Shown: positions 35,191 to 43,996 of the stretch, piece by piece
How positions within the stretch are numbered: the stretch's first letter is position 1
Layout: every line of letters starts with the position of its first letter
Assembly (NCBI RefSeq): GCF_001562115.1
Contig: NZ_CP013927.1
Location: 124,001 to 188,000 of the forward strand
Length of the DNA stretch: 64,000 nt
Origin: Alteromonas stellipolaris
GTDB lineage: Bacteria > Pseudomonadota > Gammaproteobacteria > Enterobacterales > Alteromonadaceae
Direction of reading: 5' to 3'
Made by a program: the position numbers and the translations under genes
The notes under the pieces: generated by a model
Told to the model about the DNA's origin: nothing
What the model saw: only the letters and a program-made list of their open reading frames with translations
Databases searched by the model: none

Positions 35191-36153
35191 ATGATGACTT
35201 CAAAACCTTTGGCCGTTGGGCTAGCACTCACTCTTGTATTATTTTCCTCTGCGTCATTCGCGGGCTCTCGTAATTGCACAAAAACCGAAAAGCTTGAAGG
35301 TAATCAATATTTATTGGCCATAGAAAGCGATACAGCGTTGCGTGAGCAAATTATCAATGAACACTTGCCATTCGGTGTGCCTTCTTCACTCGTCCCTTCA
35401 CCAACCGAAGAATTACTCGTTAATGGTGGCTATGTGATGATGTATGATCATGATTTGCGTACCTCGCTATGGTCAGCCTACCATCTTACCGCCACCGACC
35501 GAGCTGGCGCTTCAGGAAAAGACAGGGTGAATTGTTTTCGGTCAGATCCTCGCATCGAAAAGAACGCCACCCGCTTATCTGATTATAAAGAACCCATCTA
35601 TGACCAAGGCCACCTTACCCCAGACGCGTCATTAAAAGATGAGTTCTTAGAGCAAATTAACAGTTACGTGCTTTCTAACATGTCTCCACAGCATTGTGCC
35701 CTCAATCGCGGGGTTTGGCTTTCATTGGAAGGGCTAATACGTCAATGGGCATACACTTATCAAAGTATCTACATTATCTCAGGTGCAATATTTGATGCCG
35801 ACGACGATGGCATACGAGATATAGATGAAGAAACCACAAAAATGGTCAGTAATAACGGTAAAACCAATGTTTCTGTGCCAAGCGATTATTATAAAGTGGT
35901 CATGCGTGAAAATACTGACGGTACCTTTTCCAGTATCGTATTTGTGTTGCCTAATAATAACCAAAAACACGGGGCAAAGTGGGCTGAAGCTAAAGGCTAT
36001 GTCCTATCAACGGTAGAAACCTTAGCCACATTAGAAGATAAAGCTGATATTCACTTATTACCTAGTGTGGACCGCGCTAATTTCCATGACTCGGTAATTG
36101 CTGAGTGGGATTTTCAGAAAGGAGCGAGAAATATGGAATATAGCTGCAAATAA
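35191..36153 (+). CDS. Secreted DNA/RNA non-specific endonuclease
   Basis: 320 residues; ATGATG start with AAGG upstream, either Met possible. A signal peptide ends at SASFAGS. The beta-beta-alpha-Me nuclease core (about 80-300) includes the catalytic stretch YDQGHLTPDASL, where family members normally have D-R-G-H, and the metal Asn region NMSPQHCALNRGVW. His is kept while Arg is replaced by Gln, so activity may be altered. It is likely a periplasmic or extracellular nuclease of the EndA/NucA family. On an element it may destroy incoming or environmental DNA. Confidence 0.8.
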   Translation: MMTSKPLAVGLALTLVLFSSASFAGSRNCTKTEKLEGNQYLLAIESDTALREQIINEHLPFGVPSSLVPSPTEELLVNGGYVMMYDHDLRTSLWSAYHLTATDRAGASGKDRVNCFRSDPRIEKNATRLSDYKEPIYDQGHLTPDASLKDEFLEQINSYVLSNMSPQHCALNRGVWLSLEGLIRQWAYTYQSIYIISGAIFDADDDGIRDIDEETTKMVSNNGKTNVSVPSDYYKVVMRENTDGTFSSIVFVLPNNNQKHGAKWAEAKGYVLSTVETLATLEDKADIHLLPSVDRANFHDSVIAEWDFQKGARNMEYSCK

Positions 36154-36289
36154 GACTTTCAGCTTTATCAAACAACGCGAACTCTTCTGATACATGCCAT
36201 GACTTCGTTCGGAGCATGGCGCTCATACCTTCTTAAGGCCTCTATTACCAAACCTGCTAAATGAAATTGTATGTTAACGATACCGTTTA

Positions 36290-36571
36290 TCATAATTTGT
36301 TTTGGATATGGGTGGATGGCAGAGTTGCCAGATCAATAGGGAGGCCAGTGTGGGAGTCGATAACGTTCCCATCATCTAATACGTCAATAAACTCCACGGC
36401 TCGTAAGCCGGACGGCGCTCGAAAATGAAGAGAAATCGACTTTCCACAGTATTTCTCTTCCAATGTCGACTTAAGCATTTTAAATGATGTGCATTCACAG
36501 GTGTCATAAAAATTTTTAATGGTTACAAGCATACCTTCTCTTTTTTGTATCAGCTCGGCGGCGGGATTCAA
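36290..36571 (-). CDS. Unknown small cytoplasmic protein
   Basis: 93 residues from a TTG that directly follows the stop of the upstream gene, or about 80 residues from the ATG at 36532. Alternating strands and one Cys pair (DTCECTSFK) are visible. No family is recognised. The position suggests it is last in an operon with the membrane protein at 36572-37207. Confidence 0.4.
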   Translation of the reverse strand: MNPAAELIQKREGMLVTIKNFYDTCECTSFKMLKSTLEEKYCGKSISLHFRAPSGLRAVEFIDVLDDGNVIDSHTGLPIDLATLPSTHIQNKL

Positions 36572-37207
36572 TTATTTTGTATCTGCACTAGGTTCACACT
36601 CGGTAAACAATGCGTCTTTAGTTCCTGACAATAACTCTGTTGAATTGACCGCTAAGTTACATAGGGAATGGCGAAGTTGCTGCTTAGCAACTGCTATAAA
36701 TTGCGGGTTAACTTGATCATCACGAGTGAAATGTAAGACTTTTTCGCCCCCCGATATCGCATTTTCGTAATACGAAATAACATTATCAAAAGCAGCGTCA
36801 GCCACACTTAACTTGGTGGCCTCAACGTCTACTTTGTATTTCCCATTGATAGATGTCACCACGGTAAACAGGGGGATCGAATACACTTCGTCTCGATATA
36901 CTTTTAACTGGGTTTTGACGTAGTACGTTTGTGCCTGTTCATCAACACGCTCAATACTGGCCCTGTCATACTTACTGTACCCTTCGACAAAGTCTTCGTA
37001 CTCTTGTGGGTTTGATACATACCCCTTCGCTCTTGCCTTATTCTCAGAAAGTGCGACTTTCCAAAAGTCATTGGCTACAGCAGCGGGATCGTTCGGTGTA
37101 TACAACAAATCAAAGAAATCACTTACCTCATTTTGATAAACAAAGCCCGCTACACCACCTACTAGCAACGTAGTGCCTAGAAAGATAGACAACCCTTTTT
37201 TATTCAT
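36572..37207 (-). CDS. Membrane-anchored protein, unknown
   Basis: 211 residues from the ATG at 37207. One N-terminal helix (GLSIFLGTTLLVGGVAGFVY) is followed by a periplasm-type domain with YTPNDPAAVANDFWKVAL and a central beta region (YYVKTQLKVYRDEVYSIPLFTVV). The layout resembles assembly-accessory proteins of pili or secretion machines, but no family can be named. A TTTCCGGATAT motif stands 67 bases upstream. Confidence 0.5.
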   Translation of the reverse strand: MNKKGLSIFLGTTLLVGGVAGFVYQNEVSDFFDLLYTPNDPAAVANDFWKVALSENKARAKGYVSNPQEYEDFVEGYSKYDRASIERVDEQAQTYYVKTQLKVYRDEVYSIPLFTVVTSINGKYKVDVEATKLSVADAAFDNVISYYENAISGGEKVLHFTRDDQVNPQFIAVAKQQLRHSLCNLAVNSTELLSGTKDALFTECEPSADTK

Positions 37208-37273
37208 ACTCTGATACTCATACGTCTTGGAGATAGCCAGAAAGTAGCTAATCAATAAACGGATAACCAATGA

Positions 37274-37284
37274 TTTCCGGATAT
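37274..37284 (+). promoter_or_regulatory. TTTCCGGATAT motif, copy 3
   Basis: Exact 11-mer in the promoter region of the minus-strand gene starting at 37207. Confidence 0.45.
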
Positions 37285-37381
37285 GGCAAGATTTACTGTG
37301 AAGAGGGAAGTGAAAGAGAAACTAAGCGCTTCTTAAACCAACGAAGCGCTGCAGGTGAAATTTCGCTTACAATGACACACG

Positions 37382-37975
37382 CTATAACGGGTGCGGAGTA
37401 TCTGACAGAAGTGAAACTTCGAATCCAACGGCGGTAAGGCGGTAGTGTAAGCGGCCTTTGTTGTCCTCATTATCGAGCAGTGTCATACCATCGATGATTT
37501 GCTCTAAGGCTTCAACCGTATTCTTACTGACTTGGGCAAGTGTCATGACCATATACCCGTCATCGTTCTGTGCATATGCGACTACCGGATACCCACCCAC
37601 TGTGATAGCGACGTGCGCCCCATACTGCGCGTGATGCTCATGTATATAAGAAGGTAAAGGTGGATAAGATAACCCCGCGTAGTCAGCTACAGAGTCATCT
37701 ACAACCACTTTTTCATCTAATACTAGTAACTCTAATACCGAGTAGTTTTCTTTTATCAACGCTTGGTTTAACGCTTTATAGAAATGCGGAACGTTGCCAA
37801 AGTGATTATCTAAGAAACTGTATTTGGCGGTAAGCGCATCAAACGCACCGGTTATTTGATCTGCCGTATACTTCTCAGCATAGATACTGAATTGAGATAC
37901 CCCATAGCTCACGCCTATGATTCCGGCCGCTACCATAACCCATGGCAACGCCTTGTTCTTCAGATTAAAACCCAT
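37382..37975 (-). CDS. Membrane-anchored protein, unknown
   Basis: 197 residues. An N-terminal helix (LPWVMVAAGIIGVSYGV) is followed by a soluble domain with a His-rich loop (IHEHHAQYGAHVAITVGGYPVVAYAQ). It starts 3 bases after the DUF1173 gene stop, so translation is coupled. This places it with transfer or replication genes of the element. No family is recognised. Confidence 0.5.
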   Translation of the reverse strand: MGFNLKNKALPWVMVAAGIIGVSYGVSQFSIYAEKYTADQITGAFDALTAKYSFLDNHFGNVPHFYKALNQALIKENYSVLELLVLDEKVVVDDSVADYAGLSYPPLPSYIHEHHAQYGAHVAITVGGYPVVAYAQNDDGYMVMTLAQVSKNTVEALEQIIDGMTLLDNEDNKGRLHYRLTAVGFEVSLLSDTPHPL

Positions 37976-37978
37976 ATT

Positions 37979-39211
37979 TTACTCAATGAAATGGTTAAAT
38001 AATTGCAGGCATTCTTTGTAAAACGCATCTTTATTTTTGCTCGTAGATTTACCAACTGTTTGTACTTTTCCATATAAACTTTCCATGAGCGGTACCGTTC
38101 TGGCTTTACGTTCTTGGTAAAGCTCATCATCCCATTTACCCATCACTTCAATCACATTAGTTGCCCCATTATTCTTTACTAGGAAGTCGGGCAATACCGC
38201 TACACCTTCGATAAAATTCGGTGTCAGTGGCTTAATGAGTGTTGTCTCGCTGTTTTGCTTTTTCAGAATGCACCCTATGGCGACTTTAGCCGCCACACGT
38301 TCTAGGTCACTATCCACCAGCATGAAGCCATTTTGAGATACTACCGGAGAGATGAAACAACGTGTTATTCCATAAAATGGTTTGCCCGTTTCTTTATCTT
38401 TTCCTAGTTCAGTGATAACGGCTGCGCACAATAGTGGCCCTTTGGTCAGCGAAAACATCCCGTTAAGACGGGTGAGCATAGTTTTTTTTCCTAACTTTTT
38501 GTCCCATCCTTCTTTAACATGTAAAACCCATCTATCGTTTTCTCGTGATACACCATCAATATGGCCAAGAATAATCGCTTGTGCTTTGTGTTTACCTATC
38601 CAAGAATCGGCGCGACTTTTTAATGTCTCGACCGCTTGCTTGTATTTACCAAAACCAAAAAACAAATATTCTTTAAGTACTCTATTACCAAGTGTATAAA
38701 GCTTCGCCGCATCACTGATTTGGATTACTTCACGTTTATAGCTAGGTGCCTTTGCAAGAGATATCTGATTGACATGAGCCGACTCAATTAAACTGGCCAC
38801 TAGGCAGTACAACTTATCTGAGCGCGCTACTTTGTTTGACCTTTCCAATGACTGGGTTACATCTTTGTCGGTAGGTGTGGGAACCTGCATACTAAAGGAA
38901 AAGGAATTCAAACTTCCTTTTACCCTTAGCTCGCCATTGTCGGGTTTATCATTTAGCAGAGAATAAAAACGGCAGTGATTATGATGTTCTGTGCGGCCAG
39001 CGACCCTTGCAATGTAATAATGACCACTGGCTTGCAAACGCTTAATCGTCACGGGGCTGCGACAGTCACATTCAATCCACAGACCGTACAATGAAGCCAA
39101 TAACTCTTGTTGTGATTTAGATTTTTCAAATAGAGTGCGAGATTCCCCCTCAGATAACGTTCTCACTTCGGTTGGAGACTGGTCGATCGTATGGTGTTTG
39201 ATAACTCGCAT
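37979..39211 (-). CDS. DUF1173-like protein
   Basis: 410 residues with GAAGGA upstream of the ATG. A possible zinc site lies at residues 45-82 (WIECDCRS then H-H-N-H-C). The C-terminal domain has the strand-turn VLPDFLV and NVIEVMGKWDDELYQERKART, a pattern of PD-(D/E)XK-derived folds, though the lysine of E-x-K is replaced. DUF1173 proteins are found on conjugative plasmids and integrative elements with no proven role. It is a good indicator that this region is element backbone. Confidence 0.6.
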   Translation of the reverse strand: MRVIKHHTIDQSPTEVRTLSEGESRTLFEKSKSQQELLASLYGLWIECDCRSPVTIKRLQASGHYYIARVAGRTEHHNHCRFYSLLNDKPDNGELRVKGSLNSFSFSMQVPTPTDKDVTQSLERSNKVARSDKLYCLVASLIESAHVNQISLAKAPSYKREVIQISDAAKLYTLGNRVLKEYLFFGFGKYKQAVETLKSRADSWIGKHKAQAIILGHIDGVSRENDRWVLHVKEGWDKKLGKKTMLTRLNGMFSLTKGPLLCAAVITELGKDKETGKPFYGITRCFISPVVSQNGFMLVDSDLERVAAKVAIGCILKKQNSETTLIKPLTPNFIEGVAVLPDFLVKNNGATNVIEVMGKWDDELYQERKARTVPLMESLYGKVQTVGKSTSKNKDAFYKECLQLFNHFIE

Positions 39212-39239
39212 TCTAATGTCCTTCTACAGTAGCTAGGCC

Positions 39240-39758
39240 TTATTCAGCTTTGATAACAGTAATAACTTTCTCATCTTCATCAATGCACGGATATGCAATA
39301 TCCGTTTCGATAAGCGACATGGTGGCCATAGGTACATTTCCGGCTTCTAAAATGCTCGGAGTACTGATGAACAAATCTGGCCCTTCATAATACAAAGCAT
39401 TCCAATTGTTTTCCGATACCAAACGTTCTAAATTTGCTTTCAAAGAGCCAGGTTTCACTAACATAGACACCGACTCATCAGGGTTGGCTTGCCCTACTAA
39501 AGAGAAGAATGCATCTTGATTGGTTTTAACCAACTCGTATTCTGTTTGGGTTAACTTAATATCAGGTACATCGCCTTCTACAAACGTGCTTCCACCTTCT
39601 GAGGTAATAGCATTAAGTTCGCTTTTGGACAGGTGAATGACCCCATTTGGATCTTTTTGAAACTCTTTGCCATCAATCATCACTGTATTTGGGTTTTGTG
39701 TAGCGCAGGCGCTTAAGGTTGATACTACAGCAAGTGTTATAAGTAATTTCTTCATCAT
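39240..39758 (-). CDS. TcpQ/PilL-like lipoprotein
   Basis: 172 residues starting at MMKKLL (39758). A lipoprotein signal ends at LSACA. Residues about 100-172 follow the TcpQ/PilL C-terminal pattern: L-V-K-P-G-S-L-K-A-N-L-E-R-L-V-S-E, then N-W-N-A-L-Y-Y-E-G-P-D and a strand near the end (EKVITVIKAE). TcpQ-like proteins help type IVb pilus secretins assemble in the outer membrane. It is thus linked to the pilin genes at 58-64 kb. It diverges from the gene at 39904. Confidence 0.6.
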   Translation of the reverse strand: MMKKLLITLAVVSTLSACATQNPNTVMIDGKEFQKDPNGVIHLSKSELNAITSEGGSTFVEGDVPDIKLTQTEYELVKTNQDAFFSLVGQANPDESVSMLVKPGSLKANLERLVSENNWNALYYEGPDLFISTPSILEAGNVPMATMSLIETDIAYPCIDEDEKVITVIKAE

Positions 39759-39819
39759 ATTTCTCACGTTTAACTTCATTAAAAGTATTGTGCGAAACAT
39801 GAACTTCTTTTTCACTTAG

Positions 39820-39830
39820 TTTCCGGATAT
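39820..39830 (+). promoter_or_regulatory. TTTCCGGATAT motif, copy 4
   Basis: Exact 11-mer in the divergent promoter region between the TcpQ-like gene (minus) and the gene at 39904 (plus). Confidence 0.5.
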
Positions 39831-39903
39831 CGACACATTCTGTCCGCCAAATCAGTTACAGGCTACAGTAGAATGCTCACATTGATGTGATTGGGGCACT
39901 ATT

Positions 39904-40359
39904 ATGCTTAAAAAACTCTGCGTTTCTATTTCTATAATTCTCAGCACAACCAATGTAATCTATGCTCAAACTCTTGAGCAAAAGATAAATACGGTGAACA
40001 AGATAATTGCTTCTCGGTTAGCCTCCATTGAGCAAGAAACCAAGAAATTATCTCAGCTAAAAGCTGACAGTGAAGAACGACTAGAATTGGGCCAATCTCA
40101 AGAAAACAACAACTACCCTTCTGTCTATTTTTCTATACAACGTACAGCGTTGGCTAGAGAGTTAGACCGCATGTATAGTACCCACCAAGATTACAAGATT
40201 GATATGGACTTCACGCAAGAAAGCCAATCCAATAAGCTGGATGAACAATTTGTGAATTGGATAGAGCAAGGGTGGTTTATTGAGCATATGGAAATTGAAA
40301 AGGAAGATGAAGCCGCGCCTAACCATTCGACAGTCTATGTAAGGTTAGTGAAGCTATAA
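39904..40359 (+). CDS. Exported coiled-coil protein, unknown
   Basis: 151 residues. A signal peptide ends at NVIYAQT. Residues 25-65 form a heptad-like helix (EQKINTVNKIIASRLASIEQETKKLSQLK), and the rest is a mixed domain ending in VYVRLVKL. It may be a periplasmic accessory protein of the pilus or transfer machine. No family is recognised. Confidence 0.55.
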   Translation: MLKKLCVSISIILSTTNVIYAQTLEQKINTVNKIIASRLASIEQETKKLSQLKADSEERLELGQSQENNNYPSVYFSIQRTALARELDRMYSTHQDYKIDMDFTQESQSNKLDEQFVNWIEQGWFIEHMEIEKEDEAAPNHSTVYVRLVKL

Positions 40360-40398
40360 GGCTATCTTGCTATCGGTGGCACCTTGCTTGATTTCCTT

Positions 40399-41685
40399 TC
40401 ACGATTTCCACGATGGAGAAGTGACTATCGCTTTATTTCTTTCATACGATTCCTTCGCCCTGATAAGGTTTCGCTCTCTTAATTCCATATTTAGGGTATC
40501 TTTATAGAGTATTTTTTTAAGGGGATACGTTTCGTCTGATATCACTATTGCGATAGATGATGCAGAAAGGAAATCCACACTTGGAACCTCTATATTCGAG
40601 ACAAAAAATTTACACTCAGCACCTGGATTAAGTAAGATTGTCTTCTGACCATCTAATAAAAGGCAAGGCTCAGTGGTACGGAATGGTAGTTGCCCATCGA
40701 CCTTTTTGAGGACTCCAGTATAAAGATTACCGTCTACCTTCATCAGACCACCAGCTAAATCCAGTGGATTAAGGTGAGTTGGCGTAGAGCTGTTATTTTT
40801 CAATTCGTAGGCTAAATAATTTGGGTTTTCATCCTTTTCATACCCCCAAAACTTGATCCTGCCAATCACTGCTGTACTAAGATCAGCTTCATACTCGAAG
40901 TATTCAAATTCATTCATTTTGACATTCATTCTTTCCTCCATCCTTACCTTACCTAAACTGACAGCGTATTTTATTTCTCTTGAATAAAAATCCTCTATCA
41001 ATTGCGGTTTCGAAACAGCCAAATAATACTGTTCATGCCTCCCCCTTTCCGAAATCTCTTCCGCCACAGTAATTACAAACTTTTGCTCCTTCATAACCAT
41101 GCAGGAATGATTAAAAGAACCACTAGGACTTCCGTGTTCCCAGTGCTCTCGCCAATAATAAGGTCTTACATGTGCCCGACCAGTCACAACACCTGCATGT
41201 GCGCTCTTGTCATATGGATAGCCTATAACCTCGGACAATTCTTCATAAAAAACGCGACCGTGAGGCAATAGGTTTCTAGAATTAGATTTAGATGCCGCCC
41301 CCAATCTGAAGAGCTCGTAAGTTTCAAAATCAGTGATGCCGTACTTTGTGGTAAGCGCCACCAACTCAAGAGGTTTGGCTTCTGGAGGCATAATTCGCAG
41401 AGCACCATTGCGAACAAATTCCCCACCATAAACCGTTTTACAATACTCAGCGGCGTTACGATAAACTCCATAAGGGTTCATCCTCCTCCTCTGAATATAT
41501 GAAAAGCTTTCGGTCTCCTTGACTTCGACTGAAAGTTGTTCTGAAAAATGTTTGAGAAAATCAGAGGGCTCATGCGTATTTAATAGAGGGGAATTTCTGA
41601 CTACTTCAGCGATAGTTGGTTGAGTAGAGCCACAGCCTTGAATCAATAGGCATATACATGAAAAAAGTAGCAAGCTAGCTCGCAT
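40399..41685 (-). CDS. Large lipoprotein, unknown
   Basis: 428 residues from the ATG at 41685 (AAAGGAAT upstream). Lipobox IQGCGS. The N-terminal half is alpha/beta (YGITDFETYELFRLG, HVRPYYWREHWEHG), the C-terminal half beta-rich with an N-P-G-A-E-C-K-F-F-V strand that suggests an immunoglobulin-like fold. It probably faces the periplasm or cell surface. No family is recognised. Confidence 0.55.
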   Translation of the reverse strand: MRASLLLFSCICLLIQGCGSTQPTIAEVVRNSPLLNTHEPSDFLKHFSEQLSVEVKETESFSYIQRRRMNPYGVYRNAAEYCKTVYGGEFVRNGALRIMPPEAKPLELVALTTKYGITDFETYELFRLGAASKSNSRNLLPHGRVFYEELSEVIGYPYDKSAHAGVVTGRAHVRPYYWREHWEHGSPSGSFNHSCMVMKEQKFVITVAEEISERGRHEQYYLAVSKPQLIEDFYSREIKYAVSLGKVRMEERMNVKMNEFEYFEYEADLSTAVIGRIKFWGYEKDENPNYLAYELKNNSSTPTHLNPLDLAGGLMKVDGNLYTGVLKKVDGQLPFRTTEPCLLLDGQKTILLNPGAECKFFVSNIEVPSVDFLSASSIAIVISDETYPLKKILYKDTLNMELRERNLIRAKESYERNKAIVTSPSWKS

Positions 41686-42002
41686 AAATATTCCTTTATT
41701 AATTTCGCCCTGCACTAGTTTGCATGTTCAAAAGGAAGAAGCTGATTCAACCTGAAGTTACATAAATCAAAACTAAATGACATCCATAGGGAAGCTTAAA
41801 ATTAGCTACTATTGGCCTAAGCCGATTACATCAACCGTCAGTGCACACACTGCGTTACTTAAATGCGCCTTACTGGATTCTTTGACATACCCAAAAGCGC
41901 TGTTAGGTTAACTAGGTTATTGTTCTGCTATTTTTATAATATTCAACTGCACAAAAATCAAGCACTTCATCTCTACCAGAGGGTGGATAGCGCTAAACCG
42001 TA
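41686..42002. other. Intergenic region, nothing identified
   Basis: 317 bases between two minus-strand genes. Apart from the promoter region expected for the lipoprotein gene, no feature was recognised. Confidence 0.4.
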
Positions 42003-43490
42003 TCAACCGGCAGGCAATATATTTTTGTGTTTTACAATCTCACGATTGAACCTTGCGACACCTTGGTCCGGTAACTGATCGGCCATATGGGCTTTTAAGG
42101 TTGCTTTAGCTTCCCCGTAATCATTCCACTCAATGCTGGCAGTGTACGCGTGTAAATCTGCGAAAACTTTTGTCAAGGTTCTAAATTTACCCATTCTCGT
42201 GGCTTGCCTTAAACCATTTAGGTAGCTTTCTCTATGTACGGTTGGAACAATCAATTTGTGTGATTCACATACCACCAGCTCCGCATTCATCATGATACGG
42301 GATAGGCGCCCATTGCCATCATCAAAAGGATGTACTTCAGCCACCAAAAATTGAATAAAGATTGCTCTAGCAAGGCCTTGAGGTAATGATTGATATAAAG
42401 GAAATGCTTGCGATAAGGTACCTTCAACATGCTCGGGTTGGACAAATACACTATCTCCCGCTTTGTTAGCCACTTTCTTTATCACACCAGGGCCCTTTTC
42501 TGGCCTCTCATGCATGATAATGGCGTGACGGTTGATGAGTAGATTGAATAACTCATCAGGATTTTCCGGCACGGTCGACATGTCAGTGTAGTCGCTCACA
42601 ACATTAAACACTGACAATACATCGTGACTATCTTGATGCCGGTTATCAATTGGCGCCTTCTCAAATACAATCCGTTCCGCCTCATCTATTTCAAACTCAG
42701 TGCCTTCGATGTAGTTTGAAAAGTAACTTTCATAAAATGACAAGTTGCGCCACCCAGCTGCGTTATACGCATAAGGGCGGTTATCAAAGTTACACTGTTT
42801 TAAATATGCGGCTAACCCCTCTAATAGGGTAATGCGGTGGGGATCAAATGGTGTTTTATTTACTTGTGCAATTGCACGGACACTTTCGAGATTTCTAACA
42901 GGCCTCGTGGCTAAAATACTGCCCACCAAGCCATCTAGGATTTTAGCTTCCCGCTCCATACCCAAGACCTCTGCGTGTGCAGATGCCTTATCTCGAATTG
43001 AATTGAGTTCAGCCTCGCCATGCCTGTCTAAAATACTGCAGAGCTTTTCTTCTACCCAGACTTTGCCGAGCGATTTCACCAACTCTTTGTCCTTGTGCGC
43101 GATTTGAAGATTTTCTAACAATAAACGCGTCATTTCACTGCGTGATAACTCAGGTAGGAACTGTTCTGTTAAGACATCAACATCACCTGGTAAGAGATGG
43201 ATAACTAAGCTGTCAGCTACTTTTATTGTCTTACGTACCTTTAAACTTACGGTCACATACACTACCCCATTCACCGGCATTAACTTCTCTGCTGTGATAT
43301 GCGTTGCTACGGCTTCTGGATATAAAAAATGGACGACCTTTGCCCAATTGGATAACACCAACTGGTCTATCTCAGCATATGCCGCATCCGTATAAATCCC
43401 AGCTCTTATACGCTTTAATTTGCCCGTTCCCACCTTCTTTGAATAAGCTTTCGATTCAGCGTCACTAGAAATAAAATATAGTTGGCCCAT
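42003..43490 (-). CDS. AbiEi-like winged-helix domain fused to a Fic domain
   Basis: 495 residues; GGGGGTGAT precedes the ATG. Residues 1-120 follow the AbiEi-antitoxin pattern (K-L-K-R-I-R-A-G-I-Y-T-D, then A-x-V-V-H-F-L-Y-P-E-A-V-A-T-H-I-T-A). Residues 225-470 hold a Fic domain with the complete active motif HPFDDGNGRLSR at 387-398. An inhibitory helix motif S-N-Y-I-E-G lies at 258-263, the arrangement of self-inhibited class II Fic enzymes. It probably AMPylates a host protein and controls its own promoter through the N-terminal domain. Three repeats stand directly upstream. Confidence 0.8.
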   Translation of the reverse strand: MGQLYFISSDAESKAYSKKVGTGKLKRIRAGIYTDAAYAEIDQLVLSNWAKVVHFLYPEAVATHITAEKLMPVNGVVYVTVSLKVRKTIKVADSLVIHLLPGDVDVLTEQFLPELSRSEMTRLLLENLQIAHKDKELVKSLGKVWVEEKLCSILDRHGEAELNSIRDKASAHAEVLGMEREAKILDGLVGSILATRPVRNLESVRAIAQVNKTPFDPHRITLLEGLAAYLKQCNFDNRPYAYNAAGWRNLSFYESYFSNYIEGTEFEIDEAERIVFEKAPIDNRHQDSHDVLSVFNVVSDYTDMSTVPENPDELFNLLINRHAIIMHERPEKGPGVIKKVANKAGDSVFVQPEHVEGTLSQAFPLYQSLPQGLARAIFIQFLVAEVHPFDDGNGRLSRIMMNAELVVCESHKLIVPTVHRESYLNGLRQATRMGKFRTLTKVFADLHAYTASIEWNDYGEAKATLKAHMADQLPDQGVARFNREIVKHKNILPAG

Positions 43491-43996
43491 ATCACCCCCA
43501 CAATGGCGAATTTTTTAAGACTAAAACCTCTTATTGGTGAATTATTGCATAAAAAAAATGAAAAGGGCGAATTTTTGGCGATAAACTATATGTTTGATGC
43601 GGTACTGAGAAAGCGGTCCTTCGAATCTTTGTAAATCAATTAAAAAAATGAAATCTATGGCTCCGACCCAACAGGTTCAGTGTTTAATATGAACAGTTTA
43701 TGTTAACCCGTTTTTGCTCAAATCCGCGCTGGACAGGGGCACGGATAATAATCCGAGTAGTTGTTTTAAAGGTGATAAGATTCGGAGTTCAGCAGAGGTC
43801 AGCTTTGACTAAACCTACGCTAATAAAGAGCATGAATATATGTCAGAAATGAGCGATTTTTAAGATTGCTTTCACCATAAGAGACTAACGGTAAGAGAAA
43901 AAATTTAAAATGATATTTGTGTTGAAAATTCACCACGAAGAGATAGGTAATGCGAATACATACCTGGAGCGTCCATATATATTTTGTAAAGTTCGA
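43491..43996. other. Intergenic region upstream of the Fic gene
   Basis: 506 bases. The part next to the Fic gene holds the repeats at 43504-43576. The rest, up to the DUF4365 gene stop, shows no gene. Confidence 0.5.
43504..43576. promoter_or_regulatory. Three phased direct repeats, candidate Fic-gene operator
   Basis: TGGCGAATTTTTT (43504), TGGTGAATTATT (43535) and GGGCGAATTTTT (43565) are spaced 31 and 30 bp, about three helical turns, so they lie on one face of the DNA. They begin 14 bases upstream of the Fic gene start. Binding by the AbiEi-like domain is inferred. Confidence 0.55.
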
